From NCBI GenBank assembly GCA_902462525.1, contig CABQCA010000130.1, forward strand, positions 1-6,669: a stretch of 6,669 nt of DNA, written 5' to 3'. Below, in pieces: positions 1-6,061 of the stretch. The position numbers and the translations under genes were made by a program. Source of the stretch: an uncultured Porphyromonadaceae bacterium (GTDB lineage: Bacteria > Bacteroidota > Bacteroidia > Bacteroidales > Muribaculaceae). The stretch's first letter is position 1. Each line of letters begins with the position of its first letter. The notes below the pieces were generated by a model. It was not told the origin of the DNA, did not search any database, and saw only the letters and a list, made by a program, of their open reading frames with translations.

Positions 1-2
1 AC

Positions 3-875
3 ACTCGCGAGTGGATAAACACCTACGCTCTCGGTGTCCAAAGCTACGGGACGACCGAACGCGGCGTGCTCGGAGGTGCAAACTCGCTGGGCGTAGCCGG
101 CGTGGGCAACTTCTATATGCTGCCTGGCAACGAAATATTTCTCGACGGTGTCAACGTGTACCTCAACGCCAAACCCACAAAGTGGCCCGCCGGACGCAAG
201 ATTATCGTTTCGGTCTACATGTCGTCTATCGACCCCTCGACCGGCAGCGTGACATTCACGGCACCGATGCAGACCCTTGAGAGCGCCTTTATCGACAATT
301 CAGACATCAAAACAGCGGACGACGGCGTATGGGTGCCTGTCAAAAACGGGGCTGTGATACCTGTGAAATTCCAGAATCCGGTCGATCTCTACGGCAAACC
401 GTTCATATTTATTTCCGTGTCAGGCTGGGGAACGGAATACGGGAAAGAGGACATGGCGATACTGATGGATGTGATGCCAAACGTGGTCATGCAGCCTGAA
501 AATGCCAACAATCTTTTAGCACACAACTCATTCGCGCGTCTCGAAAGCGAAGAGGATTATCTTCGCCCGGTAAGCTACTACGGCGGCAACTACGGAAGTT
601 TCATGATTTGCCCTGTCATAAGAGGCTATGAAACGCCCAGCGGCCTCGGAAACATTCTCGTCGACCCCGAAAACCCACTGCGTTGCACCGTCAGCGGCAG
701 TACTGTCACTATCGCCGGTGCCGACGGCACATACTATATCTGCGACATTGCCGGACGCATACGCCACAGCGGCACCATAGCCGACGGCTCGGCTACTTTC
801 GACACGGCCGGTATGCCGGGCGGCGTTTACATAGTCCGCGATGCTTCGGGCCATGCAGTGAAAGTCAAATTTTAA
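3..875 (+). CDS. Secreted or surface protein with C-terminal T9SS-type sorting domain (5' partial)
   Basis: The frame is open through the left edge, so the start and any signal peptide lie outside; 290 codons are visible, ending in TAA at 873-875. A GTG at 66 is not a convincing start because the frame continues upstream with similar composition. Two parts can be seen. The larger N-terminal part (to about 670) is rich in alternating hydrophobic stretches (for example KIIVSVYM and PFIFISVSGW), suggesting a beta-sandwich; I do not recognise its family. The last 67 residues (672-872) match the layout of Bacteroidota type IX sorting domains: a VSGSTVTIAG strand, YYICDIAGRIRHSG, then PGGVYIVRDASGHAVKVKF at the end. 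By family knowledge such domains route proteins across the outer membrane and are then cleaved. The RCC1-repeat gene follows after 30 nt with no clear promoter or terminator between, so the two are probably co-transcribed. Substrate or ligand is unknown. The sorting-domain call is fairly sure, the rest is not. Confidence 0.85.
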   Translation, partial: TREWINTYALGVQSYGTTERGVLGGANSLGVAGVGNFYMLPGNEIFLDGVNVYLNAKPTKWPAGRKIIVSVYMSSIDPSTGSVTFTAPMQTLESAFIDNSDIKTADDGVWVPVKNGAVIPVKFQNPVDLYGKPFIFISVSGWGTEYGKEDMAILMDVMPNVVMQPENANNLLAHNSFARLESEEDYLRPVSYYGGNYGSFMICPVIRGYETPSGLGNILVDPENPLRCTVSGSTVTIAGADGTYYICDIAGRIRHSGTIADGSATFDTAGMPGGVYIVRDASGHAVKVKF

Positions 876-905
876 GAAACAACTCTTACACTAACCTATT
901 TTAAT

Positions 906-3662
906 ATGAAAAAACTATTCAGTTCATTTCTTGCACTGGGTATCGCGGGCAGCCTCTGCGCAGCCGAAGCACCCGTGTGGAAGGCCATAAGCGCAGGCGA
1001 CAACAGCACTTACGGCATACAGGCCGACGGCACTCTCTGGGCCTGGGGTGACAACGAGGAAGGCCAGCTTGGCGTGGCTTCTTCTGTCAAATTTTCTTCG
1101 ACACCGCTTCAGGTGGGCGACGGCACCGACTGGAAAGCAGTCTACGGTGCCCGCGGCGCCGTGTTCTGCATCAAAAACGACGGCACACTCTGGACAGCCG
1201 GCAGCAATGAGAAAGGGATGTCGGGCGTAGGCGACGGCCTCACCAAACACGACGCTCTCGTGCAGGTGGGAACCGACAGCGACTGGGCTTCGGTAAGCAC
1301 CTCGGTGACATGGTGCTACACCGTTCTCGCCCTCAAGACCGACGGCACATTGTGGTCGTGGGGCAGCGGCGAGGAATTTGCCCTCGGCACAGGAAACACC
1401 ATCAACTCGGCGGTACCCGTTCAGGTAGGCACCGACAACGACTGGAAAAAGATTTCGATAGGCAACTCCCACGTCCTCGCCCTCAAAAACGACGGCACAC
1501 TCTACGGCTGGGGGTTCGCATCGTACAACCAGCTCCTCAACGAAGACACCAACGTGAAAGTGCCCACACGTGTAGGCACCGACACATGGTCCGACGTCTT
1601 CGCCATCGACAACGCCTCATATGGCATCAAGGCCGACGGAACCCTGTGGGCCTGGGGCGACAACCAGATGAATCTTCTCGGTTTCAACGTGGCCGGCTAC
1701 GACCCCTCCGACGAGACGAGTCTCCCGAACGTGAAAGTGCCCACACAGATTACCGCTCTCACCGGCAAAGTGACAGAAATCACCGGCTGCCAGTATGTAC
1801 GCGTGGCAGTAGCCGACGGTAAAGTATACGCCTGGGGAGCAAACGGCAACGGCGCTCTCGGCGACGGCAACGGCGAAGCTTACGATGTTGCAGGCAACCA
1901 GTTCAGCTACGTTCCCGTAGCCGTAGCACTTCCCGAAGGCACTCAGACCGCCACAATAAGCTCGGGCCAGCGCTACACCACCCTCCTTGCCGCCGACGGC
2001 ACAGCCTACGGCTGGGGTTCGAACCGCTGGGGACAGCTCGGCAATTTCGTAGCCGACAACCTTGCCACCTTCGAAGCCACTCCCGTGGTGATGGGTGTTC
2101 CCGCTCCTCCCAAACCCGGCGAATACACCATCGATGCTTCCGACATACCGTCGGCCCTCTCCGACGCCGTCAAAATTACTCTCACAGGCGAATGGGGTAC
2201 CTCCGAATTCCAGAAACTCTGTCAGGCTATCGGCGCGAACCTCGGCTTCCCGCCCGTCGGCAATACCACACTTACAAGCGTGGATATGTCGGCCATCACT
2301 GTCAAGCCCTCCACATCGATGTACGTTGCCTCCGGATTCAACAGCGTGGGCGTCTTCAAGATGTGCAAAGCTCTCGAATCGGTGAAATTCCCCTCCGATG
2401 CCTCCGCAGCCAACATCACCAATCTTCAGGAATGTTTCATGAACTGCGCAGCTCTTGCATCATGTGATGTTTCGGCACTTACAGGCGTCACAAACATCAG
2501 CGACGCCTTCTACAACACATCCATTACCACAGTCAACATGGCGGCATGGACCTCAGTGACTAAAAGTGAAGACGCTTTCGGCAAATGCGCCAAGCTCTCG
2601 AGCGTAATTCTCCCCGGAAACTTCGCTATAGGCAAATACCTCTTCAACAGCTGCACAAGCCTGCGACTCATCGACTGGAGCCTCTACGCCGGCGAAACCG
2701 CTCCGGTAGTGGCCTCCGACGCCCAGGTATTCCAGGACCTCACCGCCGAAGAACGCGCACAGATCACCATGATGGTGCCCGCCGCAGTGCTCGAATCGTT
2801 CAAAGCCGACGCCACTTGGGCAAACATCAACCTCACCGGTGTTCAGGAAATCGAGGAAGGCACCTACCACATCTCTGCCAACGACATTCCCGCCGACCTT
2901 TCCGACGCCATTAAAATCTACCTCACCGGCATCTGGGATTCCGACAAATTCAAGGCCCTCGCCACAGCTCTCGGCACTTCGAAAACGGGCGGCAACAACG
3001 TCCTGCAGTTCGTCGACATGAGCGAGGCCGAGATTCTCATCGGCACCAACCTCAACGGCCAATTCCCCGGTCTGTTTACTCCTGTCACACGAGGCATCTT
3101 CCAGCAGGCTACAGCCCTCGAAACAGTGATAATGCCCGCAGCCGGACAGGCCGCCAATTTCCGCTCGTTCGCCCAGGCCTTCGAATTCTGCGCCGCACTC
3201 AAAGAAATAGACCTCAGCGGCTGCACAGGCCTCACTGCCACAACCGATGCCTTCTACAACTGCGAAGGTCTCGAAAAAGTAACCCTTCCGGCGACATTCC
3301 CATTCAGCAGCGGCTCCTTCGACCGTTGCAACGCTCTTGCCACCGTCGACTGGTCGGCTTACGCCGGTACCGAAGCTCCCGCCTTCCGCTCGGGCACACT
3401 GCCCTCGCGCGGCAAGGACCTCACCATCATCGTTCCTGCCGGCGCCTACGATTCGTTCGTAGCCGACAATAGCTGGAGCGCCTTCAACATCGTCAAAGCC
3501 GGTCTCTCAGGAATAGACACAGTAGAAGCCGCCGACAGTGCCGTTCGCGAAGTCTACACTATCTCAGGTGTACACGCGGCCACCCTGCAGCCCGGCGAAA
3601 GCGCCTCCACACTTCCCTCCGGCCTCTACATCATCGGCGGCCGCAAGGTCCTTGTAAAATAA
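906..3662 (+). CDS. Secreted RCC1-propeller / BspA-like leucine-rich repeat protein with short C-terminal sorting tail
   Basis: The protein has 918 residues. The N-terminus MKKLFSSFLALGIAGSLCAA is a type I signal peptide, probably cut near residue 20; the cysteine lacks a proper lipobox, so I do not call a lipoprotein. Residues 25-400 hold seven RCC1-type repeats, each with a W/I..I.G...Y/V.L..DGTL.aWG.N..GqLG pattern; the WG cores fall near residues 47, 98, 152, 202, 250, 310 and 370. Seven is the number of blades in a complete RCC1 propeller. Residues 404-646 and 651-866 are two related modules, each opening with Y.I.A.DIP..LSDA.KI.LTG.W and continuing as BspA-like leucine-rich repeats (AFYN..., C..L..V.LP..F), then closing with a VPA....SF.AD..W..N/FNI segment typical of that family. 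The last ~40 residues (VYTISGV ... LPSGLYIIGGRKVLVK) resemble a shortened type IX sorting domain. RCC1 and BspA-type repeats are protein-binding scaffolds, so an adhesin or interaction role outside the cell is my inference; no catalytic motif is visible. The start has no Shine-Dalgarno sequence, as usual in this phylum. Confidence 0.93.
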   Translation: MKKLFSSFLALGIAGSLCAAEAPVWKAISAGDNSTYGIQADGTLWAWGDNEEGQLGVASSVKFSSTPLQVGDGTDWKAVYGARGAVFCIKNDGTLWTAGSNEKGMSGVGDGLTKHDALVQVGTDSDWASVSTSVTWCYTVLALKTDGTLWSWGSGEEFALGTGNTINSAVPVQVGTDNDWKKISIGNSHVLALKNDGTLYGWGFASYNQLLNEDTNVKVPTRVGTDTWSDVFAIDNASYGIKADGTLWAWGDNQMNLLGFNVAGYDPSDETSLPNVKVPTQITALTGKVTEITGCQYVRVAVADGKVYAWGANGNGALGDGNGEAYDVAGNQFSYVPVAVALPEGTQTATISSGQRYTTLLAADGTAYGWGSNRWGQLGNFVADNLATFEATPVVMGVPAPPKPGEYTIDASDIPSALSDAVKITLTGEWGTSEFQKLCQAIGANLGFPPVGNTTLTSVDMSAITVKPSTSMYVASGFNSVGVFKMCKALESVKFPSDASAANITNLQECFMNCAALASCDVSALTGVTNISDAFYNTSITTVNMAAWTSVTKSEDAFGKCAKLSSVILPGNFAIGKYLFNSCTSLRLIDWSLYAGETAPVVASDAQVFQDLTAEERAQITMMVPAAVLESFKADATWANINLTGVQEIEEGTYHISANDIPADLSDAIKIYLTGIWDSDKFKALATALGTSKTGGNNVLQFVDMSEAEILIGTNLNGQFPGLFTPVTRGIFQQATALETVIMPAAGQAANFRSFAQAFEFCAALKEIDLSGCTGLTATTDAFYNCEGLEKVTLPATFPFSSGSFDRCNALATVDWSAYAGTEAPAFRSGTLPSRGKDLTIIVPAGAYDSFVADNSWSAFNIVKAGLSGIDTVEAADSAVREVYTISGVHAATLQPGESASTLPSGLYIIGGRKVLVK
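2115..3509 (+). repeat. Tandem duplication of a ~220-240-residue BspA-like module inside the RCC1 protein
   Basis: Two consecutive protein modules (about 2115-2843 and 2856-3509) share the same order of landmarks. Each has an opening DIP..LSDA.KI.LTG.W segment, a VDMS strand, an AFYN..... leucine-rich stretch, a DWS.YAG..AP segment, and a closing VPA....SF.AD..W segment. The similarity is clear at protein level but the DNA has diverged, which points to an old duplication, not a recent or unstable one. The first copy is slightly longer. Confidence 0.75.
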
Positions 3663-3684
3663 TATAACCCGCCTTCCATAGCAG

Positions 3685-3712
3685 ACCCCGCCGAAAGCCT
3701 CGGCGGGGTTTT
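3685..3712 (+). terminator. Intrinsic terminator of the surface-protein transcript
   Basis: A 10-bp perfect stem (3685-3694 with 3700-3709, core CCCCGCCG/CGGCGGGG) encloses a 5-nt loop AAGCC and runs into TTTT at 3709-3712, followed by further T-rich sequence. It lies 22 nt after the TAA of the RCC1-repeat gene. Stem strength, U-tract and position all fit a rho-independent terminator for the plus-strand transcript. Confidence 0.9.
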
Positions 3713-3761
3713 GTCGTTTCATGGCAGGTCAGAGGTGTGTCGCCTGTTATTTTGTAATCCT

Positions 3762-3828
3762 CATTAGCGGACACTGTAGGTTCGGTCAGCAGTGTTATTT
3801 ATTATCCGTCGCCTACAGCCAGCTAATG
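3762..3828. repeat. Imperfect inverted repeat in the convergent intergenic region
   Basis: The left arm holds CATTAGC (3762-3768) and CTGTAGG (3774-3780). The right arm holds CCTACAG (3812-3818) and GCTAATG (3822-3828). Both 7-bp blocks are perfect complements in nested order, separated within each arm by 5 and 3 unpaired bases, and enclose a 31-nt centre. A competing 6-bp stem, ACACTG (3771-3776) with CAGTGT (3790-3795), shares three bases with the inner block, so the two folds exclude each other. Function is unknown; it may be a structured RNA element or a decayed mobile-element remnant. No gene is seen in 3663-3892. Confidence 0.55.
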
Positions 3829-3836
3829 TAAAGAAC

Positions 3837-3874
3837 AAAAAACCGCGTTCACACCGATGTGAATGCGGTTTTTT
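3837..3874 (-). terminator. Bidirectional intrinsic terminator downstream of frr
   Basis: A long hairpin with outer stem AAAAAACCGC (3837-3846) / GCGGTTTTTT (3865-3874), one weak pair, an inner stem TTCACA (3848-3853) / TGTGAA (3858-3863) and a 4-nt loop CCGA. Read on the minus strand it lies 19 nt past the frr stop and ends in a T6 run. The A6 on the opposite arm gives a T-run in the other direction too, so it can stop transcription from both sides. Confidence 0.9.
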
Positions 3875-3892
3875 ATGTCGCTGTAAACAGCC

Positions 3893-4453
3893 TCAGACGG
3901 TGAGGATTTCTTTTTCTTTGGCAGCGAAGAGATCGTCGATTTTCTTGAGGTATTTGTCGTGGATTTTCTGCACGGTGGCTTCGGCGTCCTTTTCCACGTC
4001 TTCGGGCATACCCTGCTTGATGGCTTTCTTGAGGCCGTCGATAGCGTCGCGGCGGGCATTGCGCACCGACACCTTGGCATTTTCCACTTCGGCCTTGCAC
4101 TGCTTTACAAGGGCTTTGCGGCGGTCCTCGGTGAGCGGCGGAATGGAGAGACGGATAACTTCGCCGTTGTTTTCGGGTGTGATGCCGACTTCCGAGTTTA
4201 TGATGGCTTTCTCAATGACCTTGAACATGGCCTTTTCCCAGGGAGTGATTACGATTGTGCGCGCATCGGGAACTGCGATGTTGGCCACGTTCGATATCGG
4301 CATCATGCTGCCGTAGTATTCCACGCGTACGCCGTCGAGGATTTTAGGATTGGCTTTACCGGCACGTATGCGGGCAAGCGTTTCGTCGAGATATGCTACG
4401 GCCATTTCCATTTTTTCTTCAGCCGGCTCGATGTAGGTCTTAGGGTCTGTCAT
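3893..4453 (-). CDS. frr: Ribosome recycling factor
   Basis: This cytosolic factor (RRF) acts with EF-G to split post-termination ribosomes into subunits so they can start again. The protein has 186 residues, matching the usual ~185. Family hallmarks are present: ARIRAGKANPKILDGVRVEYYG around residues 27-48, NVANIAVPDARTIVI (55-69), IPPLTEDRRKALVKQ (104-118) and VRNARRDAID (130-139). By family structure, the ends (about 1-30 and 104-186) form the three-helix bundle that mimics tRNA, and residues ~31-103 form the beta-rich hinge domain. The ATG at 4453 gives the expected length; there is no Shine-Dalgarno sequence upstream. It follows pyrH by 182 nt in the same direction, a pairing common in bacteria, with an unusual repeat-filled spacer between. 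I see no convincing promoter of its own, so read-through from pyrH is likely. Identification is near certain. Confidence 0.98.
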   Translation of the reverse strand: MTDPKTYIEPAEEKMEMAVAYLDETLARIRAGKANPKILDGVRVEYYGSMMPISNVANIAVPDARTIVITPWEKAMFKVIEKAIINSEVGITPENNGEVIRLSIPPLTEDRRKALVKQCKAEVENAKVSVRNARRDAIDGLKKAIKQGMPEDVEKDAEATVQKIHDKYLKKIDDLFAAKEKEILTV

Positions 4454-4462
4454 AGTATAATT

Positions 4463-4546
4463 TTAGGAGATTAGGATATTAGAAAGTTAGGAAGTTAGGC
4501 TGACAGGCTGATGGGCTGACAGGCTGATGGGCTGATGGGCTGACGG
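4463..4546. repeat. 8-bp-period tandem repeat in the pyrH-frr spacer
   Basis: On the plus strand an uninterrupted 8-bp periodicity runs from 4463. The first five units start with TTAG (TTAGGAGA, TTAGGATA, TTAGAAAG, TTAGGAAG, TTAGGCTG). From 4503 the same phase continues with units ending in GGCTG (ACAGGCTG or ATGGGCTG), and the last partial unit starts ACGG. Read from 4499 the second half is six units of GCTGACAG or GCTGATGG, with single-base variation. The array starts 10 nt before the frr start codon, so it lies in the presumed pyrH-frr message. Confidence 0.85.
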
Positions 4547-4551
4547 ACTTT

Positions 4552-4584
4552 CGCCGTCGCCCTCGCTCCTCGCCACTCGCCCCT
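4552..4584. repeat. Short-unit GC-rich tandem repeat (CGCC-type, 6-7 bp)
   Basis: Five consecutive plus-strand units read CGCCGT, CGCCCT, CGCTCCT, CGCCACT and CGCCCCT. The block is flanked by short inverted CTTTC (4548-4552) and GAAAG (4585-4589). It adjoins the 8-bp array but has a different period and composition. It is much more GC-rich than the AT-rich sequence between it and the pyrH stop. Confidence 0.6.
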
Positions 4585-4635
4585 GAAAGCTGTTGTCTTA
4601 ACTTTTTACACTTTATAAACTCTTTCGACTTATTA

Positions 4636-5346
4636 TTAGTATACGAGAGTGCCGATAGTCTCGCCGGCGAGCACTTTGGCGAGATTGCCGGGGGTGTCCA
4701 TGTCGAAGACCACAATCTTCATGCCGTTGTCACGGCAGAGGGTCGTAGCGGTAAGGTCCATGATTTTGAGCCCGCGGTTGTAGATTTCGTCGTAGGATAT
4801 TTTGTCGAATTTTGTTGCTGTCGGATCTTTTTCGGGGTCGGCGGTGTATATTCCGTCGACACGTGTGCCCTTGAGCATCACCTCGGCCCGGATTTCGATA
4901 GCGCGGAGAGCTGCGCCGGTGTCGGTGGTGAAGTAGGGGTTGCCTGTGCCGCCGGCAATGATGGTGACGGTACCGTTGTCGAGGTTCTCGCAGGCCCGCA
5001 TGGGGCTGTAGGGTTCGCCGATGGGGAACATTCCGATGGCAGTGAGAACGCGGGCGCGGCAGCCGACAGCTTCAAGAGCCGAGCTTAGGGCCAGCGAGTT
5101 GATTACTGTGGCAAGCATACCCATCTGGTCGCCTTTGACACGGTCGAAGCCTTTGGCGGCTCCGCTGAGGCCGCGGAAAATGTTGCCGCCTCCGATGACG
5201 ATGCCGATTTCGACACCGCTCTGCGCGAGGGCGGCAATCTGCTGTGCGTACGAGTTGAGGCGATCGGGGTCGATGCCGTATCCCTGATGTCCCATCAGCG
5301 ATTCGCCGCTGAGTTTGAGGAGTATTCGTCGGTATTTAGGTTCCAT
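4636..5346 (-). CDS. pyrH: UMP kinase (uridylate kinase)
   Basis: Cytosolic bacterial-type UMP kinase of the amino-acid-kinase family; it phosphorylates UMP to UDP with ATP, supplying UTP and CTP synthesis. The protein has 236 residues, close to the usual ~240. Visible motifs are ILLKLSGESLMG (residues 8-19, phosphate-binding lysine and glycine), VIGGGNIFRG (50-59), DRVKGDQMGMLATVINSLAL (68-87), AGGTGNPYFTTDTGAALRA (131-149, nucleotide binding) and TRVDGIYTADP (161-171). The family is usually hexameric and under allosteric control by UTP and GTP; this is family knowledge. The ATG at 5346 gives full length with no Shine-Dalgarno sequence. Three consecutive TAA triplets (4630-4638) close the frame, a tight stop. 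It lies 43 nt downstream of yggS and upstream of frr. A phylum-type promoter directly precedes it, so it can be expressed apart from yggS. tsf, often next to pyrH elsewhere, is absent here. Confidence 0.98.
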   Translation of the reverse strand: MEPKYRRILLKLSGESLMGHQGYGIDPDRLNSYAQQIAALAQSGVEIGIVIGGGNIFRGLSGAAKGFDRVKGDQMGMLATVINSLALSSALEAVGCRARVLTAIGMFPIGEPYSPMRACENLDNGTVTIIAGGTGNPYFTTDTGAALRAIEIRAEVMLKGTRVDGIYTADPEKDPTATKFDKISYDEIYNRGLKIMDLTATTLCRDNGMKIVVFDMDTPGNLAKVLAGETIGTLVY

Positions 5347-5362
5347 GAACTTGTGTTTTTGG

Positions 5363-5394
5363 CAAAGATACGATTTTTATGCAATATAACTAAA
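5363..5394 (-). promoter_or_regulatory. Bacteroidota-type promoter for pyrH
   Basis: On the minus strand the -7 element TATCTTTG (5370 to 5363) matches the phylum consensus TAnnTTTG exactly. Twenty nt upstream is TTTA (5394 to 5391), one base off the -33 TTTG, overlapping the last codons and TAG stop of yggS. Only 16 nt separate the -7 element from the pyrH ATG, implying a very short leader. Confidence 0.6.
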
Positions 5395-6061
5395 CTCTGT
5401 CGCCAAAAATTGCAGTACCGATACGCACGTGTGTGGCGCCGGCTGCTATGGCGAGGCGGTAGTCGTGGCTCATGCCCATGGAAAGGACATCGAAACCGCG
5501 CAGATCGGGGCACATTGCCTCGATTTGCTTTTTGAGAGCCGCTACGCGGGCAAAATCGTCAGACACGCGGGCTGTATCGCCGGTGTTCGAGGCCATGGCC
5601 ATGAGGCCGCAGATGTGCGTTGCGCGCAGGCCCTCGAAGGCGCGGCGCCGGAAGTAGCCGATGAGTTCGTCGGGCGAGAAGCCGAACTTAGTCTCCTCGG
5701 CGGCAACGTGTACCTGCAGCAGCACGCGACTTACAGTGCCGGCGCGAAGACTTTCGGCGTCGATGGCGCCGAGCAGACGCTCGCTGTCGACACTTTCTAT
5801 GAGCGCCGGGCGCAGGCCCACGAGCTGACGCACCTTGTTGGTCTGCAGGTGGCCTATGAAGTGCCATTCGATGTCGGACGGAAGCGCCGGCACCTTGGCT
5901 GCAAGTTCCTGCACACGGCTTTCACCGAAGAGGCGCTGCCCGGCGGCATAAGCCCCGGCGACAGCTCCGGCCGGGTGAAACTTCGAAACGGCCACAAGGT
6001 GCACACCGTCGGGGAGCGTAGCTCTGACGGCGGCGAGTGCCCGTGCGATATCGCTGTCCAT
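5390..6061 (-). CDS. yggS: YggS/PROSC family pyridoxal-phosphate homeostasis protein
   Basis: A PLP-binding protein with a single alanine-racemase-like TIM-barrel domain and no known catalytic activity; family members buffer pyridoxal phosphate, and their loss upsets vitamin B6 and amino-acid balance. The protein has 223 residues, slightly shorter than E. coli YggS. The PLP lysine is K27 in VAVSKFHP. Other family blocks are LFGESRVQE (44-52), IEWHFIGHLQTNKVR (64-78), KFGF (125-128), GLMAM (152-156) and the phosphate-binding end LSMGMSHDYRLAIAAGATHVRIGTAIFG (193-220). GES in the second block replaces the GEN more often seen in this family. The ATG shares its A with the TGA stop of the upstream DUF4494 gene, which fixes the start and suggests translational coupling. 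A long open frame on the opposite strand (5429-6085) is a shadow of this GC-rich gene. Identification is firm; the physiological role in this organism is inferred from the family. Confidence 0.97.
   Translation of the reverse strand: MDSDIARALAAVRATLPDGVHLVAVSKFHPAGAVAGAYAAGQRLFGESRVQELAAKVPALPSDIEWHFIGHLQTNKVRQLVGLRPALIESVDSERLLGAIDAESLRAGTVSRVLLQVHVAAEETKFGFSPDELIGYFRRRAFEGLRATHICGLMAMASNTGDTARVSDDFARVAALKKQIEAMCPDLRGFDVLSMGMSHDYRLAIAAGATHVRIGTAIFGDRV

Noticed and set aside
924..951. Possible lipoprotein signal at the start of the RCC1 protein (cysteine at residue 18)
   Set aside because: The residues before the cysteine are GSL, which does not fit a lipobox; an ordinary signal peptidase I site after the following alanines fits better.
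3792..4474. Two long plus-strand open frames opposite frr
   Set aside because: Both overlap the confidently identified frr in antisense and have no recognisable domain or promoter.
4454..4500. Possible frr promoter (TAACTTTC on the minus strand)
   Set aside because: One mismatch to the -7 consensus inside the TTAGG repeat and no -33 element at the right distance; most likely a by-product of the repeat.
4499..4546. CRISPR-like array
   Set aside because: The units are 8 bp, contiguous and without spacers, so this is a simple tandem repeat.
4479..4715. Minus-strand 78-codon frame with a SPSAHQPVSPSACQP end
   Set aside because: It starts inside pyrH in another frame and its odd repetitive end is just the translation of the 8-bp tandem repeat.
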